In this document: positions 34,959-41,752 of the stretch, in pieces
How positions within the stretch are numbered: position 1 is the first letter of the stretch
Layout: every line of letters starts with the position of its first letter
From: Pseudacidovorax intermedius
GTDB taxonomy: Bacteria > Pseudomonadota > Gammaproteobacteria > Burkholderiales > Burkholderiaceae_C
Direction of reading: 5' to 3'
NCBI RefSeq assembly: GCF_001476815.1
Contig: NZ_LDSL01000076.1
Span: 1-41,752 of the forward strand
DNA length: 41,752 bases
The notes under the pieces: model-generated
What the model was told of the DNA's origin: nothing
Seen by the model: only the letters and a program-made list of their open reading frames with translations
Databases searched by the model: none
Program-made: the position numbers and the translations under genes

Positions 34959-36629
34959 ATGTCCAGCCCCGCCCGCCCGTCCTTCCGTGTCTCCGCGCTG
35001 CGCGCCAGCGCGCTGGCCGCCGCCCTCGCCCTGGGCTTCGGCACCGCCCATGCGCAGGAGAAGGTGCTGCGCATCGCCATGACCGCCGCCGACATCCCGC
35101 GCACCTCGGGCCAGCCCGACCAGGGCTACGAAGGCAACCGCTTCACCGGCATCCCCATGTACGACAGCCTCACGCAGTGGGACCTGAGCTCGGCCACCAA
35201 GCCCAGCGTGGTGATCCCCGACCTGGCCGTGTCGTGGGCGGTGGACGCCAAGGACAAGACCAAGTGGCTCTTCAAGCTGCGCCCCGGCGTCAAGTTCCAC
35301 GACGGCACGCCCTTCAACGCCGACGCCGTGGTGTGGAACGTGGGCAAGGTGCTCGACAAGGCCGCGCCGCAGTACGACCCGGCGCAGATCGGCGTCACCG
35401 CCTCGCGCATGCCCACGCTGCGCACCGCCCGCAAGGTCGACGACCTGACGGTGGAACTCACCACCAGCGAGCCGGATTCCTTCCTGCCCATCAACCTCAC
35501 CAACCTGTTCATGGCCTCGCCGGCCCACTGGCAGAAGAAGTTCGACGCCGTGCCGGCCAGCGTGACCGACAAGGCCGAGCGCAGCAAGCAGGCCTGGACC
35601 GCCTTCGCCGCCGACCCCTCCGGCACGGGCCCCTTCAAGGCCTCGAAGTTCGTGCCGCGCGAACGGCTGGAGATGGTGAAGAACCCCGAGTACTGGGACG
35701 CCGCCCGCCGCCCGCAGATCGACCGCGTGGTGCTGCTGCCGCTGCCCGAGGCCAATTCGCGCACCGCCGCCCTGCTGTCGGGCCAGGTGGACTGGATCGA
35801 GGCGCCGGCACCCGATGCGCTGGCCACCATCAAGCAGCGCGGTTTCAAGGTCTACTCCAACCTGCAGCCGCACCTGTGGCCCTGGCAGTTCTCGCTGCTG
35901 CCCGATTCGCCCTTCAAGGACCTCAAGGTGCGCCAGGCCGCCAACCTGTGCCTCAACCGCGCCGCCCTCAAGGAACTGCTGGGCGGCATGATGGTCGAGG
36001 CCACCGGCATCGCGGAGCCGGGCGACCCGTGGCGCGGCAACCCCAGCTTCCAGATCAAGTACGACGTGCCGGCCGGCCAGAAGCTGATGCAGCAGGCCGG
36101 CTACTCGGCCGCCAAGCCGGCCAAGGTGAAGGTGCAGACGTCCGCCTCGGGCTCGGGCCAGATGCAGCCGCTGCCCATGAACGAGTTCATCCAGCAGAGC
36201 CTGAAGGACTGCTGGTTCGACGTCGACTTCGACGTCGTGGAGTGGAACACGCTGTTCTCCGGCTGGCGCCTGGGCGCCAAGGACCCCGGCGCGCACGGCG
36301 CCCATGCCACCAACGTGAGCGCCGCCACCATGGACCCCTTCTTCGCCATGGTGCGCTTCGTCAGCACCAAGGCCCAGCCGCCGGTGGCGCAGAACTGGGG
36401 CTACTACAGCGACCCCAAGACCGACGCGCTGGTCGAGAAGGCCCGCACCAGCTTCGACGACAAGTCGCGCGACGCCGCCCTGGCCGAGCTGCATGCCCGC
36501 GTGGTGGACGAGGCGCCCTTCCTCTTCGTCGCGCACGACGTGGGCCCGCGGGCCATCTCGCCCAAGGTGCAGAACGTCATTCAACCCAAGAGCTGGTTCA
36601 TCGACATCGCCACGATGAAGATGCAGTGA
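34959..36629 (+). CDS. peptide/nickel-type ABC transporter substrate-binding protein
   Basis: This 556-residue periplasmic protein belongs to the DppA/OppA family (SBP family 5). It has a signal peptide with likely cleavage after AHA (residue about 32). Family motifs follow: IPDLAVSWAVD, WLFKLRPGVKFHDGTPFNADAVVWN, and GTGPFK with NPEYWD. The ATG at 34959 is chosen because GAGG lies 9 nt upstream and it leaves a normal signal peptide; ATG 34923 is a weaker alternative. It is the first gene of the ABC operon, 41 bp before the first permease gene. The ligand is unknown; the linked amidase suggests an amide or peptide-like compound. Confidence 0.92.
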   Translation: MSSPARPSFRVSALRASALAAALALGFGTAHAQEKVLRIAMTAADIPRTSGQPDQGYEGNRFTGIPMYDSLTQWDLSSATKPSVVIPDLAVSWAVDAKDKTKWLFKLRPGVKFHDGTPFNADAVVWNVGKVLDKAAPQYDPAQIGVTASRMPTLRTARKVDDLTVELTTSEPDSFLPINLTNLFMASPAHWQKKFDAVPASVTDKAERSKQAWTAFAADPSGTGPFKASKFVPRERLEMVKNPEYWDAARRPQIDRVVLLPLPEANSRTAALLSGQVDWIEAPAPDALATIKQRGFKVYSNLQPHLWPWQFSLLPDSPFKDLKVRQAANLCLNRAALKELLGGMMVEATGIAEPGDPWRGNPSFQIKYDVPAGQKLMQQAGYSAAKPAKVKVQTSASGSGQMQPLPMNEFIQQSLKDCWFDVDFDVVEWNTLFSGWRLGAKDPGAHGAHATNVSAATMDPFFAMVRFVSTKAQPPVAQNWGYYSDPKTDALVEKARTSFDDKSRDAALAELHARVVDEAPFLFVAHDVGPRAISPKVQNVIQPKSWFIDIATMKMQ

Positions 36630-36670
36630 AGGCCCCCTGTCGCTGCTGAAACGGCCTGAACGCCCGCGCC

Positions 36671-37624
36671 ATGCTCGCCTACCTGCTCCGACGCATCCTC
36701 TACACCGTACCCATCATGCTGGGCGTGACGCTGGTGTGCTTCGCCCTGGTGCACATCGCACCGGGCGATCCGCTGGTGTCGGTGCTGCCGGCCGATGCCT
36801 CGGCCGAGCTGCAGGCGCAGCTGCGCACGGTCTACGGCTTCGACCGGCCGCTGCCCGAGCAGTTCGTGCGCTGGGTGTGGCGGGCGCTGCACGGCGACCT
36901 GGGCCTGTCCATCGGCACCAGCCGGCCGGTGGCGGGCGAGGTGCTGCGCGCCGTGGCCAACACGCTGCGCCTGGCGGTGCTGGCCACCGCCATCGGCTTC
37001 GTCCTCGGGTCGGTGTTCGGCTTCGTGGCCGGCTATTTCCGCAATTCGGTCATCGACCGCCTGGCCTCGCTGCTGTCGGTGCTGGGCGTGAGCACGCCGC
37101 ACTACTGGCTGGGCATGGTGATGGTGATCGTGTTCTCGTCGCAGCTGATGTGGCTGCCCGCGACCGGTGCCGGCCCCGGCGGCTCGGACCAGTGGGCCTG
37201 GGACTGGGCGCACGTGCAGTTCATGCTGCTGCCGGCGCTGACCATGTCGGTCATTCCCATGGGCATCATCGCGCGCACCGTGCGGGCGCTGGTGGCCGAG
37301 CTGCTGGCACAGGAATTCATCGTCGGCCTCAAGGCCAAGGGACTGACGCAGTTCGGCGTCTTCCGCCACGTGGTCAAGAACGCGGCGCCCACGGCGCTGG
37401 CGGTCATGGGCCTGCAGCTGGGCTACCTGCTGGGCGGCTCGATCCTGATCGAGACGGTGTTCTCCTGGCCCGGCACGGGCTTCCTGCTCAACACCGCCAT
37501 CTTCCAGCGCGACCTGCCGCTGCTGCAGGGCACGATCCTGGTGCTGGCGCTGTTCTTCGTGCTGCTCAACCTGGCGGTGGACGTGCTGCAGACGCTGCTC
37601 GACCCGCGCATTGCCCGGAGCTGA
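36671..37624 (+). CDS. ABC transporter permease, DppB-type
   Basis: The 317-residue inner-membrane permease starts MLAYLLRRILYTVPIMLGVT, the typical first membrane segment of DppB/OppB. It contains IAPGDP, an EAA-type loop (FIVGLKAKGLTQFGVFRHVVKNA) that contacts the ATPase subunits, and the C-terminal VFSWPGTGFLL motif. About six membrane segments are visible. It lies 3 bp before the second permease gene, with which it forms the transmembrane pore. Confidence 0.95.
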   Translation: MLAYLLRRILYTVPIMLGVTLVCFALVHIAPGDPLVSVLPADASAELQAQLRTVYGFDRPLPEQFVRWVWRALHGDLGLSIGTSRPVAGEVLRAVANTLRLAVLATAIGFVLGSVFGFVAGYFRNSVIDRLASLLSVLGVSTPHYWLGMVMVIVFSSQLMWLPATGAGPGGSDQWAWDWAHVQFMLLPALTMSVIPMGIIARTVRALVAELLAQEFIVGLKAKGLTQFGVFRHVVKNAAPTALAVMGLQLGYLLGGSILIETVFSWPGTGFLLNTAIFQRDLPLLQGTILVLALFFVLLNLAVDVLQTLLDPRIARS

Positions 37625-37627
37625 TCG

Positions 37628-38521
37628 ATGTCCGCGGTTCTTTCATCGCCCGCCGACGTTCAGCCGCTGCCGGCGCAGCGCACGCGCGGCTACTGGGCCT
37701 CGGTGGGCGCACGCTTCGTGCGCGATCCCGTGGCCATGGTCGCTGCCATCGTCGTGCTGCTGCTGGTGCTGATGGCCATCTTCGGCCCCTGGCTGGCGCC
37801 GGCCGACCCGTACCAGTCCTCGATGTTCAAGCGCCTCAAGCCGGTGGGCACGCCCGGCCTGCCGCTGGGCAGCGACGAGCTGGGCCGCGACCTGCTCTCG
37901 CGCCTGATCGTGGGCGCGCGGCTGTCGCTGTTCATGGGCATCGCGCCGGTGCTGTGCGCCTTCGTGGTCGGCTCGGGCATCGGCATCCTGGCCGGCTATG
38001 CGGGCGGGCTGACCAACACGGCCATCATGCGCACCATCGACGTGTTCTATGCCTTCCCCTCGGTGCTGCTGGCCATCGCGCTGTCGGGCACGCTGGGCGC
38101 GGGCATCGTCAATTCGCTGATCTCGCTGACCATCGTGTTCATCCCGCAGATCGCGCGGGTGGCCGAGGCCGTGACCACGCAGGTGCGCGGGCGCGACTAC
38201 GTGGAGGCGGCACGCGCCTCGGGCGCCAGCGGCTTCACCATCGTGCGGGTGCACGTGCTGGGCAATGTGCTCGGGCCCATCTTCGTGTATGCCACCAGCC
38301 TGGTCGCGGTGTCGATGATCCTGGCCTCGGGCCTGTCCTTCCTGGGCCTGGGCGTGAAGCCGCCCGAGCCCGAGTGGGGCCTGATGCTCAACACGCTGCG
38401 CACCGCCATCTACACCCAGCCGCTGGTGGCGGCGCTGCCGGGCGTGATGATCTTCATCACCTCCATCGCCTTCAATCTGCTCTCCGACGGGCTGCGTTCC
38501 GCGATGGACAACAAGGCATGA
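37628..38521 (+). CDS. ABC transporter permease, DppC-type
   Basis: The 297-residue permease carries the DppC/OppC N-terminal segment ([20 protein letters not shown]), [15 protein letters not shown], and the EAA-type loop [26 protein letters not shown]-terminal [19 protein letters not shown] signature follows. About six membrane segments are predicted. Its stop overlaps the start of the first ATPase gene by 4 nt (ATGA), so the subunits are probably made in balance. Confidence 0.95.
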   Translation: MSAVLSSPADVQPLPAQRTRGYWASVGARFVRDPVAMVAAIVVLLLVLMAIFGPWLAPADPYQSSMFKRLKPVGTPGLPLGSDELGRDLLSRLIVGARLSLFMGIAPVLCAFVVGSGIGILAGYAGGLTNTAIMRTIDVFYAFPSVLLAIALSGTLGAGIVNSLISLTIVFIPQIARVAEAVTTQVRGRDYVEAARASGASGFTIVRVHVLGNVLGPIFVYATSLVAVSMILASGLSFLGLGVKPPEPEWGLMLNTLRTAIYTQPLVAALPGVMIFITSIAFNLLSDGLRSAMDNKA

Positions 38522-39555
38522 CGACGATGCACGACGACGACATCGGCGGCCCGGCGCAGCCGCTGCTCACCATCCGCGGGCTGCAGAAGCACTTCCCGCT
38601 CAAGAAAGACCTGCTGGGCCGCGCGGGCGGCGTAGTGCGCGCGGTGGACGGCGTGGACTTCGAGGTCCTCAAGGGCGAGACGCTGGGCGTGGTGGGCGAA
38701 TCCGGCTGCGGCAAGAGCACCACGGCCCGGCTGCTGATGCACCTGATCGCGCCGACCGCCGGCGAGGTGGTGTTCGACGGCCGCGTGGTGGGCTCGCGCG
38801 ACCTGCCGCTGAAGGACTTCCGCCGCCAGGTGCAGATGGTGTTCCAGGACAGCTATGCCTCGCTCAACCCGCGGCTCACCATCGAGGACTCGATCGCCTT
38901 CGGCCCGCAGGTGCACGGCGTGCGCCGGCGCGAGGCGGTGGAACGCGCCCGCGACCTGCTGGCCCGCGTGGGCCTGGAACCTTCGCGCTTTGCCGAGCGC
39001 TGGCCGCACGAGCTGTCGGGCGGGCAACGCCAGCGGGTCAACATCGCCCGCGCGCTGGCGCTGCAGCCACGGCTGGTGATCCTGGACGAGGCCGTCTCGG
39101 CGCTGGACAAATCGGTGGAGGCGCAGGTCATCAACCTGCTGCAGCAGCTCAAGGCCGAGTTCGGGCTGACCTACGTCTTCATCAGCCACGACCTGCACGT
39201 GGTGCGCTACATGAGCGACCGGGTGATGGTGATGTACCTGGGCCAGGTGGCCGAAGTCGGCCCCGCCGACGCGCTCTATGACGAGCCGGCGCATCCGTAC
39301 ACGCAGGCGCTGCTGTCCTCCATGCCGTCGATGGACCCGGACCACCGCACCGAGGAGGCGCCGCTGGCCGGCGATCCGCCCAACCCCATCGATCCGCCCT
39401 CGGGCTGCCGCTTCCATCCGCGCTGCGCCCATGCCGCGCCGGTGTGCAGCCAGCGGCCCCCCGTGCTGCTGCCGGTGGCGCCGCAGCGCGTGGCCCGCTG
39501 CCTGGTGCACGAGGCCGGCAGCGGCCATCCGCTGGCACCAGCCCTCGCTGCATGA
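38518..39555 (+). CDS. ABC transporter ATP-binding protein, DppF/OppF-type
   Basis: The 345-residue ATPase energises peptide-type uptake. It has Walker [11 protein letters not shown]-loop [13 protein letters not shown], signature LSGGQRQR, Walker [13 protein letters not shown] and the H-loop ISHD. The C-terminal oligopeptide-transporter extension carries [14 protein letters not shown] and a later Cys, as in Dpp/Opp ATPases. Two starts are possible: ATG 38518, overlapping the permease stop, and ATG 38527, better spaced from AAGG; they differ by three residues. The next ATPase gene overlaps its stop by 4 nt. Confidence 0.94.
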   Translation: MTTMHDDDIGGPAQPLLTIRGLQKHFPLKKDLLGRAGGVVRAVDGVDFEVLKGETLGVVGESGCGKSTTARLLMHLIAPTAGEVVFDGRVVGSRDLPLKDFRRQVQMVFQDSYASLNPRLTIEDSIAFGPQVHGVRRREAVERARDLLARVGLEPSRFAERWPHELSGGQRQRVNIARALALQPRLVILDEAVSALDKSVEAQVINLLQQLKAEFGLTYVFISHDLHVVRYMSDRVMVMYLGQVAEVGPADALYDEPAHPYTQALLSSMPSMDPDHRTEEAPLAGDPPNPIDPPSGCRFHPRCAHAAPVCSQRPPVLLPVAPQRVARCLVHEAGSGHPLAPALAA

Positions 39556-40586
39556 CCGACCCGACCGCCATGACCGACATGCCAGACACGCAGGCGCCCC
39601 TCGTCCGCCTGCACGACCTCAGCGTCACCTTCACCGGCGGCCGCAAGCCGGTGCAGGCCGTCAGCGGCGTCAGCCTGGAGGTGCGCCGCGGCGAGGTGGT
39701 GGCGCTGATCGGCGAATCGGGCTCCGGCAAGAGCGTCACCCTTCGCACGCTGCTGCGCCTGCATCCCGAGCGGCGCACGCGCATCGGCGGCCAGGTGCAG
39801 GTGGCGGGCCGCGACGTGCTGGCCATGACGGGCCGCGAACTGTCGGCCTACCGCGGCAAGGTGGCGTCGATGATCTTCCAGGAGCCGCTGCTGGCGCTGG
39901 ACCCGGTCTACACCGTCGGCGCGCAGATCGTCGAATCGCTGCGCCGCCACGAGGGCCTGGACAAGGCGGTGGCCCATGCCCGCGCACTGGCCCTGTTCGA
40001 GCGCGTGCGCATTCCCAGCCCCGAGCGCCGGCTGGCGGCCTATCCGCACGAAATGTCCGGCGGCATGCGCCAGCGCGCCATGATCGCGCTGGCCCTGGCC
40101 TGCAACCCGCAGTTGCTGCTGGCCGACGAGCCCACCACCGCGCTCGACGCCACGGTGCAGATCCAGATCCTGCTGCTGCTGCGCGAGCTGCAGCGCGACC
40201 TGGGGCTGGCCGCCATCTTCGTCACCCACGACATCGGCGCCGCCGTCGAAGTGGCCGACCGCATCGCCGTGATGTATGCCGGCCGCATCGTGGAAGAGGG
40301 CACGGCGCGCGAGCTGATCCACCGGCCGCGCCATCCCTACACGATCGCCCTGCTGCGCAGCCGCGCCCACGGTGCCATGGACCGCGGCACGCCGCTGGGC
40401 ACCATCGCCGGCGCACCGCCCGATCTGGCCGCTCTGCCGCCGGGCTGCGCCTTCGCGCCGCGCTGCGCATTGGCCACCGAGGCCTGCCTGGACGGCCAGC
40501 CGCGCGTCGTCCAGTTCGACCCGGGCCACCGCGCCCGCTGCAACCGCACCGACGAGACCGCCGGCCTCGCGCCCGCCCTCGCCTGA
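39552..40586 (+). CDS. ABC transporter ATP-binding protein, DppD/OppD-type
   Basis: The 344-residue ATPase pairs with the preceding one. It shows Walker [10 protein letters not shown]-loop [12 protein letters not shown], the DppD-typical signature [12 protein letters not shown], Walker [13 protein letters not shown] and FVTHD. A C-terminal [14 protein letters not shown] cluster follows. The ATG at 39552 overlaps the previous stop; two more ATGs lie within the next 30 nt. The order (F-type before D-type) is the reverse of the usual dppDF order. The amidase gene begins 17 nt after its stop. Confidence 0.94.
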   Translation: MTDPTAMTDMPDTQAPLVRLHDLSVTFTGGRKPVQAVSGVSLEVRRGEVVALIGESGSGKSVTLRTLLRLHPERRTRIGGQVQVAGRDVLAMTGRELSAYRGKVASMIFQEPLLALDPVYTVGAQIVESLRRHEGLDKAVAHARALALFERVRIPSPERRLAAYPHEMSGGMRQRAMIALALACNPQLLLADEPTTALDATVQIQILLLLRELQRDLGLAAIFVTHDIGAAVEVADRIAVMYAGRIVEEGTARELIHRPRHPYTIALLRSRAHGAMDRGTPLGTIAGAPPDLAALPPGCAFAPRCALATEACLDGQPRVVQFDPGHRARCNRTDETAGLAPALA

Positions 40587-40602
40587 CGCCTTGACGCATC
40601 CC

Positions 40603-41752
40603 ATGCCCCTGCACGACCCCGCCCATGCCTTCGTCCCCTATCCCGACGCGCCGGTGCCGCATGCCGCCACCGGGCCGCTGTCAGGACTCACCTTCGGCGT
40701 GAAGGACCTGTTCGACGTCGCCGGCCATCCCACCGGCGGCGGCAGCCCGATCGTGCTGGCGATGTCCGGCATCAAGGCCCGCACCGCGCCCACGGTGCAA
40801 AAGCTGCTGGACGCTGGCGCCGCCTTCGCCGGCAAGACGGTGACCGACGAGCTGGCCTTCTCGATGAACGGCGACAACGCGCACTTCGGCGCGCCGATCA
40901 ACGGTGCGGTGCCGGCGCGCATCAGCGGCGGCTCGTCCTCGGGCTCGGCCTCGGCCGTGTCCAACGGCCTGTGCGACTTCGCGCTGGGCACCGACACCGG
41001 CGGCTCCGTGCGCGCGCCGGCCAACCATTGCGGCCTGGTCGGCCTGCGGCCCACGCACGGCCGCGTCAGCCTTGAAGGCGCGCTGGACCTCGCGCCCAGC
41101 CTGGACACCTGCGGCTGGTTCGCCCGCGACATCGGCACCTTCGCCCGCGTGGCCGACGTGCTGCTCGGCGAGGACCCGGCGCCGCTGCCCGCCACGCCCC
41201 GCCTGCTGCGCCCCACCGACGTCTGGGCGCTGGCCACACCCGAGGCCGCCGACGCGCTGCAGCCCGCGCTGGCGCAGGTCGAGGCCGCTTTCGGCACCGC
41301 CGCGCCCATGCAGGCAGCGCTCGACGGCTTCGACGCCATGTACTGGCACTTCCGCCACATCCAGGGCCGCGAGGCCTGGATGACCGACGGCCCGCTGATC
41401 GAGCGCTACGCGCCGCCGCTGGGGCCGGGCGTGAAGGAGCGCTTCGCCTTCTCGCGCGCCGTGACCGATGCGCAGGTGGCCGAGGCGCAAGCCTTCCGCA
41501 CCCGCTTCCGCGCGCACCTGTCCGCGCTGCTCGGCAGCGACGGCGTGCTGGTCATGCCCACCATGCCCGACATCGCGCCGCTGCGCAGCGACCCCGACAC
41601 GGCGCTGGAGGACTACCGCAATCGGTCCATCCGCCTGCTGTGCCTGGCCGGGCTCGCGGGCTTTCCACAACTGTCGCTGCCGCTGGCCCAACGCGACGGC
41701 GCGCCGCTGGGCCTGTCTCTGCTGGGCCCTGCCGGCAGCGACAGTTGTGGAA
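40603..41752 (+). CDS. amidase (amidase signature family), 3' end missing
   Basis: Amidase-signature enzymes hydrolyse amide bonds with a Ser-cisSer-Lys triad. The 383 visible residues include FGVKDLFDVAGHPTGGG (catalytic Lys), KTVTDELAFSMNGDN, and GGSSSGSASAVSNG with the two serines, then LGTDTGGSVRAPA with the oxyanion loop. Near the end come PQLSLPLAQ and LGLSLLGPAGSD, normal for this family and close to the expected C terminus (about 390-400 residues). The final residues after GSD diverge because of a fold-back inverted repeat at the window end. The ATG at 40603 is the only good start. Its place after the ABC transporter suggests it processes the imported compound. Confidence 0.9.
   Translation, partial: MPLHDPAHAFVPYPDAPVPHAATGPLSGLTFGVKDLFDVAGHPTGGGSPIVLAMSGIKARTAPTVQKLLDAGAAFAGKTVTDELAFSMNGDNAHFGAPINGAVPARISGGSSSGSASAVSNGLCDFALGTDTGGSVRAPANHCGLVGLRPTHGRVSLEGALDLAPSLDTCGWFARDIGTFARVADVLLGEDPAPLPATPRLLRPTDVWALATPEAADALQPALAQVEAAFGTAAPMQAALDGFDAMYWHFRHIQGREAWMTDGPLIERYAPPLGPGVKERFAFSRAVTDAQVAEAQAFRTRFRAHLSALLGSDGVLVMPTMPDIAPLRSDPDTALEDYRNRSIRLLCLAGLAGFPQLSLPLAQRDGAPLGLSLLGPAGSDSCG
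41663..41752. repeat. perfect 20-bp inverted repeat at the window end (probable fold-back artefact)
   Basis: TTCCACAACTGTCGCTGCCG (41663-41682) has its exact reverse complement at 41733-41752, with 50 bp between. Both arms lie in the amidase gene. The inner ten bases of the right arm (CGGCAGCGAC) still encode expected amidase sequence, but the outer ten do not. This fits a strand-switch at a 10-bp natural complementarity, as seen in chimeric reads or misassembled contig ends. A real recombination event cannot be excluded. Confidence 0.8.

Overview
The window looks like chromosomal DNA of a betaproteobacterium of the order Burkholderiales, most likely family Comamonadaceae (Acidovorax/Variovorax-like). 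This rests on the very high GC content, the gene orders, the zinc-less DksA, the bacterial class A RNase P RNA, and a GC-rich extragenic repeat common in that group. No computation was run; all calls come from reading translations and sequence motifs. Genes are packed tightly, often with 4-nt stop/start overlaps, and several start with GTG or TTG.

Layout. Positions 1-8042 (minus strand) hold the first half of the dcw cell-wall/division cluster: mraZ, rsmH, ftsL, ftsI, murE, murF, mraY and a murD cut by the window edge. A 10-bp-phased repeat array upstream of mraZ looks like the MraZ operator. Next on the minus strand come hslV-hslU, a STAS-domain gene, dksA and a His-rich COG0523 GTPase. The block dapF - DUF484 - DUF218 - xerC - rlmI follows, resembling the enterobacterial dapF-yigA-xerC order, and then a cytosine-deaminase-like amidohydrolase.

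From 20186 the plus strand carries a NUDIX/metallo-beta-lactamase fusion overlapping a pseudouridine-synthase-like gene that appears to lack the catalytic Asp. The RNase P RNA (minus strand) and cysK follow, then a secreted hypothetical protein (minus), an FAD oxidoreductase with a VUT/YhhQ-type transporter, and a ProQ/FinO RNA chaperone. A small, visibly less GC-biased island (28750-29991) encodes a ParD-like antitoxin and a nucleotidyltransferase-fold protein, with an 11+11 bp palindrome over the start codon. This is the best candidate for an undescribed system.

A minus-strand overlapping set pyrC - NYN-domain protein - DUF3025 - htpX follows, with a heat-shock-type promoter for htpX inside the DUF3025 coding region. 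The same promoter layout, with the same 13-nt spacer, stands before hslV. The right end is a plus-strand module: IclR regulator, peptide-type ABC transporter (binding protein, two permeases, two ATPases) and an amidase, with a palindrome in the promoter region. The last 90 bases contain a perfect 20-bp inverted repeat inside the amidase gene, which looks like a fold-back artefact at a contig end.
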